Source: Terriglobus albidus
Lineage (GTDB): Bacteria > Acidobacteriota > Terriglobia > Terriglobales > Acidobacteriaceae
Length of the DNA stretch: 64,000 nt
Reading direction: 5' to 3'
Assembly (NCBI RefSeq): GCF_008000815.1
Contig: NZ_CP042806.1
Coordinates: 5,828,001-5,892,000, forward strand
Of this stretch, positions 11,244 through 19,247 are shown one piece after another. Below the pieces are notes generated by a model. It saw only the letters and a list, made by a program, of their open reading frames with translations. It did no database searches and had not been told where the DNA came from. The translations under genes and the position numbers were made by a program. Numbering within the stretch: the stretch's first letter is position 1; every line of letters starts with the position of its first letter.

Positions 11244-14200
11244 ATGCGCCTTGTCCTCGCAGCACTCAGCCGTCCGCTCACCGTGATCGTCGCGCTGCTC
11301 GCGATCGTCGCCGGCTTCTTTATGGCCGTCGGACGCATGCGGATGGATATCTTCCCGCAGGTCGGTAATCCGGTCATCTACGTTGCCCAGCCCTACGGCG
11401 GTATGAACCCCGCGCAGATGGAGGGCTACCTCACCTACTACTACGAGTACCACTTCCTCTATATCACTGGCATTCAATCGGTCGACAGTAAGAGCGTCCA
11501 GGGTGCAGCCCTGATGAAGCTGACCTTCCGCGAAGGCACCGATATGCAGCAGGCGATGGCGGAGACCGTCGGCTATGTCAATCGTGCCCGCGCCTTCATG
11601 CCGCCGGGAACGGTGCCACCCTTCATCACGCGTTTCGACCCAGGCAGCGTCGCCGTCGGCCTGCTGCTCTTCTCCAGCAATACCCACTCGCAGGGCGAGT
11701 TGCAGAACTTCGCGCTCAATCAGGTGCGTCCGCTCTTCGCTACGCTTCCCGGCGTCTCCGCGCCGCCGCCGTTCGGCGGCAACCAGCGCACCATCGTGGT
11801 CACGCTCGATCCGGACAAACTGAAGCAGTACGGAGTCTCGCCGGAACAGGCTATCTCCGCCGTCAGTAACGGATCGGTTGTTGCCCCCACCGGCAATCTC
11901 TACGACGGCACGCTCAACCGCATCGTCCGCACCAACTCCGCCCTGGGGCCCGATCTTGCGGAGCTGATGAGCGCGCCCATCCATCCGCGCTCCGGAGCCA
12001 ACATCTATCTGCGCGATATCGGCACCGTCGAGAATGGGACCGATATCGTCACGGCGTATGCCCACGTCGACGGCAAGCGCACGGTCTATATTCCGGTCAC
12101 CAAACGTTCCGACGCCTCGACGCTGGCTGTGATCGCCGCCGTCAAAGCCGCCATCCCCAGCTTCAAGAAGGCCATTCCCGACGACGTCGATGTGAAGCTC
12201 GCCTTCGACCAGTCCGGTTATGTCTCCAACGCCATCAGCGGGCTGGTCCGCGAGGCCCTGCTGGGTGCGGTGCTGACCGGCCTTGTCGTCTTGCTCTTCC
12301 TGCGCGACTGGCGTGGAGCGCTGATTGTCGTCGCCAATATTCCCTTTGCGCTCTTTACTGCGGTCGTCGCGCTGTGGGCCACGGGACAGACCATCAACAT
12401 CATGACGCTGGGCGGCCTGGCCTTGGCCGTCGGTGTGCTGGTCGATGAAGCCACGGTCGAGATCGAGAACATCCACACGCAACTGATGCCTGGGGTCTCG
12501 CGCGCGAAGGCAGTGCTGGAGGCCTGCCGCCGCACCATCATCGCGCGGTTGCTCTCGATGCTCTGTGTGCTCGCCGTCTTTGTTCCCTCGTTCTTCATGC
12601 AGGGTGTCGGCCGCCAGCTCTTTACGCCGCTCTCGCTGGCTGTGGGCTTTGCGATGATTGCGTCGTACCTGCTCTCCAGCACGCTGGTGCCGGTCTTCGC
12701 CGTATGGATCATGTCGGAGACGCATCGCGGCGAAGAACATGAAGGACGCTTCGGCCGGCTGCGCACCTGGTACGAAGGCTACCTGCAGCGCATCCTCAAG
12801 CGCGGACGGCTGATCTATCTTGGCTACTTCGGTGTCTGCGCACTGCTGCTCTTCCTGCTGGCGCCAACGCTGGGCACAGAGATCTTTCCTGACGCCAACG
12901 GCCCGGTGCTGCGCCTGCGCATCAAGGCGCCTGTCGGGACACGGATTGAAGAGACCGAGCCCCAGGTTCTGCAGGCGCTTGATCTCATCCGCAAGACCGC
13001 GGGCGAGCACAACGTTGCCATCACCTCGGACTACGTCGGCGTGCAGCCCTCCAGCTATCCGGTCAACCTGATCCACCTGTTCACCGCCGGGCCGGAAGAG
13101 GCGATCGTGCAGGTGCAGCTCGCGCCCGGCCATCCGCAGGATGAGAAGCTGCGCGAAGAGCTCCGTGCAGCCTTCCAGAAGCAGATGCCCAACCTGAACG
13201 TTGCGTTCGAAGGCGGAGACATCGTCTCGCAGGTGATGAGCTTCGGCTCGCCCACGCCGATCCAGATCGATGTGCAAGGTGTCGACCTCGATCAGGACTA
13301 CGCCTACCTGGCAAAGATCGAAGCCGAGATGAAGAAGCTGAGCTTCCTGCGGGATATCTCCATTCCGCAGGAACAGCAGTATCCCACGGCTGAGATCAAG
13401 ATCGACCGCGACTACGCCGGGCAGTTCGGCCTGACCATGGCCGACGTCACCACCTCGCTGATACCGGCGACCGGATCGTCGCGCTTTATCGCACCGAACT
13501 ACTGGCGCGATCCGCGGACCGGCAATGCCTTCCAGATCCAGGTGCAGCTCCCTTCCAACCGCGTGCAGGGACTGGGAGCGCTGTCGACCCTTCCCCTGAT
13601 GCGCGAAGGCCAGGCGCAGCCGCAGCTCGATCAGGTGGCAAGCCTGAAGTACGGCACCATGCCGGAGATGATTGAGCGCTTCAGCGGACAGCGGATCGTC
13701 AGCGTCACTGCCAATCTTCACGGCATTGCGCTCGGCGACGCGCGCGGAAAGATCAACAACGTCTTACAGCATCTCGCTGCGCCTCCCAAAGGAGTGACCG
13801 TCGTCGTGCGCGGCCAGGTTCCGGCGCTCGAAGAAACCATCTCCGGTTTGCGCATCGGTCTGCTAATTGCCATCGCAGCCATCTTCCTGCTGTTGATGGC
13901 TAACTTCCAGTCGCTTCGTCTGCCGCTGGCGGTGCTCTCGACCATCCCCGGTGTGCTGGTGGGTGTGGTGTTGATGCTGCTGATCACGCGCACTACGCTG
14001 AACATTCAGTCCTTCATGGGAGCCATCATGGCGGTCGGCATCTCGGTAGCGAACTCCATCCTGCTGATCAGCTTTGCAGAGCACGCCAGACGCGAGAACA
14101 AGGATGTCGAAGCCGCGGCCTTTGAAGGCGCTACCGGCCGGATGCGGGCCATCCTGATGACAGCCACGGCGATGATCTGCGGCATGATTCCTATGGCCAT

Positions 14201-14390
14201 CGGTCTGGGCGAGAGTGGCGCGCAGACTGCTCCGCTGGGACGCGCCGTGGTCGGCGGCCTGATCTTCTCCACGCTGACGACTCTGACCGTTCTGCCCACC
14301 ATCTATGCCGCGTTGCAGCGCAAAGCCAAACACGAGTCCAACTCACTTAATCCGGAAGATCCTACGAGCCGCTACTATGAACACGTTTAG
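11244..14390 (+). CDS. RND efflux permease (HAE-type)
   Basis: A 1,048-residue inner-membrane proton-driven transporter with the RND duplication: TM1 at about residues 8-28, a large periplasmic loop, a TM bundle around 335-480, then TM7, a second loop and a second bundle near 865-1035. The TM4 segment GLALAVGVLVDEATVEIENI (about 390-410) carries the acidic proton-relay position; it reads Asp-Glu where AcrB-type pumps have Asp-Asp. Length and layout match hydrophobe/amphiphile exporters more than metal exporters. The start is supported by AAAGGAACCGACTC upstream. Its 3' end overlaps the adaptor gene by 14 bp, indicating translational coupling. Confidence 0.92.
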   Translation: MRLVLAALSRPLTVIVALLAIVAGFFMAVGRMRMDIFPQVGNPVIYVAQPYGGMNPAQMEGYLTYYYEYHFLYITGIQSVDSKSVQGAALMKLTFREGTDMQQAMAETVGYVNRARAFMPPGTVPPFITRFDPGSVAVGLLLFSSNTHSQGELQNFALNQVRPLFATLPGVSAPPPFGGNQRTIVVTLDPDKLKQYGVSPEQAISAVSNGSVVAPTGNLYDGTLNRIVRTNSALGPDLAELMSAPIHPRSGANIYLRDIGTVENGTDIVTAYAHVDGKRTVYIPVTKRSDASTLAVIAAVKAAIPSFKKAIPDDVDVKLAFDQSGYVSNAISGLVREALLGAVLTGLVVLLFLRDWRGALIVVANIPFALFTAVVALWATGQTINIMTLGGLALAVGVLVDEATVEIENIHTQLMPGVSRAKAVLEACRRTIIARLLSMLCVLAVFVPSFFMQGVGRQLFTPLSLAVGFAMIASYLLSSTLVPVFAVWIMSETHRGEEHEGRFGRLRTWYEGYLQRILKRGRLIYLGYFGVCALLLFLLAPTLGTEIFPDANGPVLRLRIKAPVGTRIEETEPQVLQALDLIRKTAGEHNVAITSDYVGVQPSSYPVNLIHLFTAGPEEAIVQVQLAPGHPQDEKLREELRAAFQKQMPNLNVAFEGGDIVSQVMSFGSPTPIQIDVQGVDLDQDYAYLAKIEAEMKKLSFLRDISIPQEQQYPTAEIKIDRDYAGQFGLTMADVTTSLIPATGSSRFIAPNYWRDPRTGNAFQIQVQLPSNRVQGLGALSTLPLMREGQAQPQLDQVASLKYGTMPEMIERFSGQRIVSVTANLHGIALGDARGKINNVLQHLAAPPKGVTVVVRGQVPALEETISGLRIGLLIAIAAIFLLLMANFQSLRLPLAVLSTIPGVLVGVVLMLLITRTTLNIQSFMGAIMAVGISVANSILLISFAEHARRENKDVEAAAFEGATGRMRAILMTATAMICGMIPMAIGLGESGAQTAPLGRAVVGGLIFSTLTTLTVLPTIYAALQRKAKHESNSLNPEDPTSRYYEHV

Positions 14391-15465
14391 ACACGCCGCC
14401 GTCCTTCTGCCGTTCGTCAGCATCTCTCTTGCCGTGGCGCAGAGCGCGCCGAAGACCGCATTGGTGAAGGTGGAAAGCCGTAGCCTCTCCCGCACCGTGC
14501 CGCTGACAGCGGAGCTGACACCCTATCTGCAGACCGACATCGAAGCCCGCGTTCCCGGCTATGTGGAGAAGGTTCTCGTCGATCGCGGAAGCAAGGTACG
14601 TCGCGGCCAGTTGCTCGTCGTTCTCTCTGCTCCGGAGATGGGCTCGCAGACTTCGGCCTCCGAGGGCGGCCTGCATCAGGCCGAAGCTGAAGCGGCGCAG
14701 GCTAAAGCATCCGCAGCAGCGGCAGCCAGTACCTATGAACGCCTGCTGGAGGCAGCGAAGACTCCCGGCGCTGTTGCCGGCAATGAACTGATCCAGGCAC
14801 AGAAGCAGAAAGAGGCCGCCGAGGCCATCGTGCAGGCCCGCGAAGCTTCGGTGAAGTCGGCAGGGAGCCAGCTGACCTCCACGAAGGAGATGGAGGGATA
14901 TCTTCGTGTGACCGCTCCCTTCGACGGCATCGTCACCGAGAGACTTGTCCACCCCGGCATGATGGTCGCAGCAGGGAGTCATCAGGCGCTGTTGCGACTG
15001 CAGCAGGTCTCCCACCTTCGCCTGGTAGTGCCTGTGCCTGAGAACTACTCCGGCAACATCGCCCAGGGTAAACAGGTCATCTTTCACGTGCCGGCGCATC
15101 CAGGCAAGAACTATACCGGCAAGGTCGCGCGCATTCCCAACTCGCTCGACCCGCAGAGCCGCGCCATGATGGTGGAGCTTGATGTCGCCAATGCCGACGC
15201 ATCGCTCTCGCCCGGCATGTATCCCACGGTGGATTGGCCGGTGGCTTCCAGTGACAACCTGTTGTTCGTTCCTGCGACCAGCGTCGTGACCACGACGCAG
15301 CGGACATTTGTCATCGCGGCACGCGGCGGACATGCCCACTGGGTAGATGTTCGCAAAGGCCCTGCCTCAGGCGATCAGGTCTCCATCCGGGGGGAGCTGA
15401 AACCGGGGGATGTCGTCGTAAAGCAAGCTACGGACGAGATCCGGGAAGGCGCACCGTTGCCTTAG
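14377..15465 (+). CDS. RND efflux periplasmic adaptor (membrane fusion protein)
   Basis: A 362-residue adaptor joining the RND pump to the TolC-like duct. A signal peptide (MNTFRHAAVLLPFVSISLAV) precedes a lipoyl-like half (IEARVPGYVEKVLVDRGSKV), an alpha-hairpin around 95-165, the second lipoyl half (YLRVTAPFDGIVTERLVHPG) and a beta-barrel domain. The ATG at 14377 lies inside the permease gene (14-bp overlap) and gives a clean signal peptide, so longer upstream starts were discarded. The stop codon TAG at 15463 is supplied by the first bases of a MITE-B copy, and the protein ends ELKP..REGAPLP; a few native C-terminal residues may have been lost. Confidence 0.9.
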   Translation: MNTFRHAAVLLPFVSISLAVAQSAPKTALVKVESRSLSRTVPLTAELTPYLQTDIEARVPGYVEKVLVDRGSKVRRGQLLVVLSAPEMGSQTSASEGGLHQAEAEAAQAKASAAAAASTYERLLEAAKTPGAVAGNELIQAQKQKEAAEAIVQAREASVKSAGSQLTSTKEMEGYLRVTAPFDGIVTERLVHPGMMVAAGSHQALLRLQQVSHLRLVVPVPENYSGNIAQGKQVIFHVPAHPGKNYTGKVARIPNSLDPQSRAMMVELDVANADASLSPGMYPTVDWPVASSDNLLFVPATSVVTTTQRTFVIAARGGHAHWVDVRKGPASGDQVSIRGELKPGDVVVKQATDEIREGAPLP

Positions 15466-15580
15466 GGCATTTTCCCTGAGGGTGTAACGTAGGGCTTTCG
15501 CATCTATGGGCGGCGTTTTCCGCACTGAAAACGCCGCTGCACACTATTTCCGGGATACCAGCAACAGGGAAAACGCTCTA
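15463..15580. mobile_element. MITE-B copy 1
   Basis: About 118 bp with imperfect terminal repeats TAGGGCATTTTCCCTG and CAGGGAAAACGCTCTA and an internal GGCGTTTTC..GAAAACGCC hairpin. TA at each end suggests a TA target duplication as for IS630/mariner-type elements. It begins exactly at the stop codon of the adaptor gene. Five more copies occur in the window (28547, 31857, 40685, 50638, 58046). Confidence 0.85.
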
Positions 15581-15587
15581 AGCACGT

Positions 15588-15836
15588 ACCTCAGCGGCTA
15601 AAGCCGCATTCGTTCTTGCTCTGATACGGCACGGCTAAAAGCCGTGCCCTTAACCACCCCAGCCAGCGAAGCTGGCCGGGGACCCCGGAGCAAGGCATTC
15701 GCACTTTCGGTGCGAAATGGTTGCGCTACGCGCAACGGAAGAATGGAGCTGAGCACGATCCGTCGTGTATCCGGTCGCGCGAAGCGCGATGTCCTGCTTA
15801 AGGGCACGGCTTTTAGCCGTGCCGTATTTAGGAGCA
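15588..15836. repeat. R1 repeat copy 5
   Basis: CCTCAGCGGCTAAAGCCGC, ACGGCTAAAAGCCGT, the CCAGCCAGCGAAGCTGG module, TTCGCAC..GTGCGAA, GTTGCGCTACGCGCAAC, GTCGCGCGAAGCGCGAT and a final ACGGCTTTTAGCCGT fill most of the 15581-16008 gap. The last 170 bp before the oxidase gene contain no repeat and presumably carry its promoter. Confidence 0.85.
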
Positions 15837-16008
15837 AGCAGTTTTGCTAAGACCGGAGATCTGATCACGGCAAAACCTCGCGTTCCTTTGCGTCTTCATC
15901 ACCCGCACAAATAAGTCTGGCGTTTTTTGCCCCCTGACTCTACGATTACGTCGGCTGCATTACTTTCGTTACCTTCTTTTTTGCGGTACTTTCCCTGCCG
16001 GAGGAATC

Positions 16009-19000
16009 ATGCGCGTTCGTCGATACGAGCGTGGGCATTCCCACGTGTTTTACACACTCTTTCTGAGCACGATCGCCCTCACCTCAACCGCGTTTCTTCC
16101 CGCCTTCCGTACCGCCGTCGCACAAAGCACGCCCGGCAACCGCGTCTCTCCTGAATTTCGCGAACCGGTCACCCTCGCCACCAAAGACGGTGTGCTGGAG
16201 GTCCGCCTGACCGCGCGCCAGGGTGCGGCAACGCTCGATACCTCGGCCAAACCGGTAGAGAACTTTCTTCTCTTTGACTACGAGCTCCTCCGCGGTACCG
16301 CCTCTAACGGCAAGACGACCGGACGCGGCCTGTATCCCGCGCCGACGCTGCAGGTCTATCCCGGTGAGAAGCTAATCGTCCATCTCGACAACGCTCTGAC
16401 CGGCCTCGCGATCGATGACTACTTCAGCCCCCAGTACACAAAGACCGGCGGAGAAATCCCTCTCTATCCCATTCAGATGAAGTCGTCGCCCCTGAACCTG
16501 CACGTACATGGCGTACATGTCAGCCCAAAGGGCAATGCAGACAACGTCATGGTCCATATCCCCGCCGGCATGTCGAACACCTATACCTACGAGATTCCCA
16601 GGAATATGCCACAGGGAGCGTACTGGTATCACTCGCATCTGCACACGCTGACCGGGCCGCAGACCTATGCCGGACTCGCCGGACTGCTTTCCATCGGCCG
16701 AACCGATGGAGGCCTGCAACTTGTGACCGAAAAGAAGATCCCCGTTCGCAACATGCTGCTGCAGTACAACGGCGTCTTCGACCGCTCCAATGGAGCTGCC
16801 GTTCTGAACAATGTGAACTGGGCGCAGTATGTCAATACGGCTACACCGCCGAAAGGCGACGAGCTCGCCAAAGGCACCTATCGTCCCTTGCTCACACCGA
16901 CCAACTTCACCAGATCGAAACCGGGAACTACCTATTTCACCGTCTGGTATGCAGGCCCGCTCTCTGTCCGCAACGATCGTGGCCTGTTGCAAACCATCCC
17001 AAGTAGCCTGCAGACATTCATCCCAGCCGATCCGAAAACCGGCAAAACGATACCGGCCGACCCATCGCTGCCCGATGACAAGCGCGATGTGCAGTTCACC
17101 GTAAACGGCCAGTTCGAACCCACGCTCAAGAGCAAGGCAGGACAGACAGAGATCTGGGTCCTGGCTAATATCAGTGACTTCGCCTACATCAATCTTCAGC
17201 TCACAGAGACCGCGACCGGCCGCCACCCGAAGATCGCCATCATCGGTGAAGATGGGAATCCTTTTCCCGCCGTTCATTATCCGGTCACCGACGAGGGCAC
17301 ACGCCTGTTGATTCCACCTGCCAGCCGCGCCGCCATCGCTGTCACCATGCCGGAGAAGGGCGACCTCATCCTCGAGATGCCTCCCCGCGGCAGCGGCACA
17401 AAGACCATCAATGTCCCCGGTGTTCTGTATACCAGCAACGGCACCGAGAATCCGCCTGCTGTCCTTGGCAGCCTCAGTGTAGGGCCTTCGGCCGTAAGCT
17501 ACGTCGATGGTTTCTTTGCCTTTCCCACCCAGGTGCTGCTGAAGGCCGTTCCCTCGGAAGGCAAGGGAGAGACCACGGCCTTTGTCGAAGGACAGAAGCT
17601 CGGCGGCTATAACTCCTTCGTCGATCTCACCGATGCCAGGCCTGATTTCAAACGTGAGATTGTCATCTCCGGCGGCTTCCTGGATACTCTTGCGAGCAAC
17701 GCCGATCCCAAAGCCTTCACCTACGTCTTCGATGGCGCGGCATTTCCCAACATGCCGCTGATTCAACCCCGTCTGAACTCAGTGGAAGAGTGGAAGTTCA
17801 TCAATAACAACAACGACGAACATCCCATTCACATCCACGTCAACGACTTCCAGGTGATGGAGTACTACGATCCGACAACCGGCCTGCGCACCGGCCCACA
17901 GCCCTGGGGCCTGGATAACGTCAACGTCCCAGCGCCGACCATGCAGGTTGACGAGACCGTCATTCAACCCGGCATTCTCTCTTTCCGCACGCGCTTTGAC
18001 GACTACGCCGGCCTCTTCGTCATGCACTGTCACCGCCTCAATCACGAAGATAACGGCCTGATGGCCCTCGTGAATGTCATTCCCGCAGTCTCCACCTACG
18101 CGGTCGCCATTCCCGGAACAGGAGGCGCGCCGACCGAAGTACGCATCTTCGACGCCAAAGACGACAAGCAGATCTCCACCGTCATTCCCTTCCCCGGCTA
18201 CCAGGAGAGCGTCAGTGTAGCGATGGGTGACGTCGATGGAGACGGTGTTCTCGACCTGATCGTAGGCTCCGGCAGAAATCACGTACCCGAAGTCGTCGCC
18301 TACGCGGGCGGCAACCTGGCCAGGGGACCGTTCGGCACAGAGCTGGCGCGATTTCAGCCCTTCGCCTCCAATGCGGGCAATGGTGTCACCGTCGCCGCGG
18401 CGCAGATCGACGGAACCACCGCCGACAACATCATCGTCGGCTCCGGCCCCGGCATGCCGAGCGAGGTCAAAGTCTTCAGCACCAGGCTTCCCTCTTCACA
18501 CGGTACGGCCCCCACACTCTTCTCCAGCTTCAAACCCTATGGAGACGACACCTCCGGCGTCACGCTCGCAGCGGGCATCGTCGACTTCACGACCGGCCGC
18601 AACAGCATCGTCACCGCTCCCGGAGCCGGCAAGACAGCCGAGGTCAAGGTCTTCGTCTTCTCGCTGCTGTCGCCGATCGCCGGCGGAAGCCACGCGGGGA
18701 TGAAGATGCCTGCCATGGATCAGCCCGCGCAGACCGCAGCCTTTTTCCCCTTCGGCAAGAACTACACGGGAGGCGTCTCCCTTGGCGCCGGATGGCTCGC
18801 CGGTTCACTCGGCGGAGCCCAGCGCATCATCGTCAGTCAGCTTACAGACAAGGGCACCGTCAAAGTCTTCTCCAATGGATCGGCGCTGGACGGCGGTCCC
18901 GAGATGTATCTCCACAACCCGGAAGAGCATATTCACGGCGCCACCTTCCGTGAGATTGCGAGCTTCAATCCATTTCCCGGTTCCGGAGCTCAGGTAGCAA

Positions 19001-19179
19001 CCACCAGCACCACCACAGGCGCTAACCTTCTGGTCAGCGGCGCCACATCACAGGGAACACGCGTTCTGAAGTTTGACTTTGAACGTGCGGACGCAAAAGC
19101 AAATACGCTGAAGCCGCTTCCGCTTGGCGAAATTGCTCCCACAGCAGGAACACGACCGATTGTTCTGGCCGGCGACTGA
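16009..19179 (+). CDS. Multicopper oxidase with C-terminal FG-GAP-like repeats
   Basis: A 1,056-residue exported copper enzyme. A signal region (about 1-43) precedes cupredoxin domains carrying all four copper motifs: LNLHVHGVHV (near 162), YWYHSHLHTL (near 205), HPIHIHVNDF (near 605) and HCHRLNHEDNGLM (near 672), the last holding the type-1 His-Cys-His set. After about 700 residues comes a long extension with calcium-binding-like repeats (GDVDGDGVLDLIVGSG), suggesting a beta-propeller or surface-binding module. Multicopper oxidases couple one-electron oxidation of a substrate to four-electron reduction of O2. GGAGGAATC upstream supports the start. It lies 68 bp ahead of the molybdenum hydroxylase genes on the same strand. 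The extension makes it about twice the length of ordinary oxidases. Confidence 0.9.
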   Translation: MRVRRYERGHSHVFYTLFLSTIALTSTAFLPAFRTAVAQSTPGNRVSPEFREPVTLATKDGVLEVRLTARQGAATLDTSAKPVENFLLFDYELLRGTASNGKTTGRGLYPAPTLQVYPGEKLIVHLDNALTGLAIDDYFSPQYTKTGGEIPLYPIQMKSSPLNLHVHGVHVSPKGNADNVMVHIPAGMSNTYTYEIPRNMPQGAYWYHSHLHTLTGPQTYAGLAGLLSIGRTDGGLQLVTEKKIPVRNMLLQYNGVFDRSNGAAVLNNVNWAQYVNTATPPKGDELAKGTYRPLLTPTNFTRSKPGTTYFTVWYAGPLSVRNDRGLLQTIPSSLQTFIPADPKTGKTIPADPSLPDDKRDVQFTVNGQFEPTLKSKAGQTEIWVLANISDFAYINLQLTETATGRHPKIAIIGEDGNPFPAVHYPVTDEGTRLLIPPASRAAIAVTMPEKGDLILEMPPRGSGTKTINVPGVLYTSNGTENPPAVLGSLSVGPSAVSYVDGFFAFPTQVLLKAVPSEGKGETTAFVEGQKLGGYNSFVDLTDARPDFKREIVISGGFLDTLASNADPKAFTYVFDGAAFPNMPLIQPRLNSVEEWKFINNNNDEHPIHIHVNDFQVMEYYDPTTGLRTGPQPWGLDNVNVPAPTMQVDETVIQPGILSFRTRFDDYAGLFVMHCHRLNHEDNGLMALVNVIPAVSTYAVAIPGTGGAPTEVRIFDAKDDKQISTVIPFPGYQESVSVAMGDVDGDGVLDLIVGSGRNHVPEVVAYAGGNLARGPFGTELARFQPFASNAGNGVTVAAAQIDGTTADNIIVGSGPGMPSEVKVFSTRLPSSHGTAPTLFSSFKPYGDDTSGVTLAAGIVDFTTGRNSIVTAPGAGKTAEVKVFVFSLLSPIAGGSHAGMKMPAMDQPAQTAAFFPFGKNYTGGVSLGAGWLAGSLGGAQRIIVSQLTDKGTVKVFSNGSALDGGPEMYLHNPEEHIHGATFREIASFNPFPGSGAQVATTSTTTGANLLVSGATSQGTRVLKFDFERADAKANTLKPLPLGEIAPTAGTRPIVLAGD

Positions 19180-19247
19180 CGCGCATCAAGAGACACATCA
19201 AAAACAGAGACCTCAGTTCGACCAACACACTGAGAAGGACGAAACGA

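Noticed and set aside
10929-13721. A 930-codon open frame antisense to the TolC and RND genes
   Set aside because: Its low-complexity composition (rich in Gly, Asp, His, Arg, Gln) is typical of the reverse strand of GC-rich coding sequence; the sense proteins have full family motifs.
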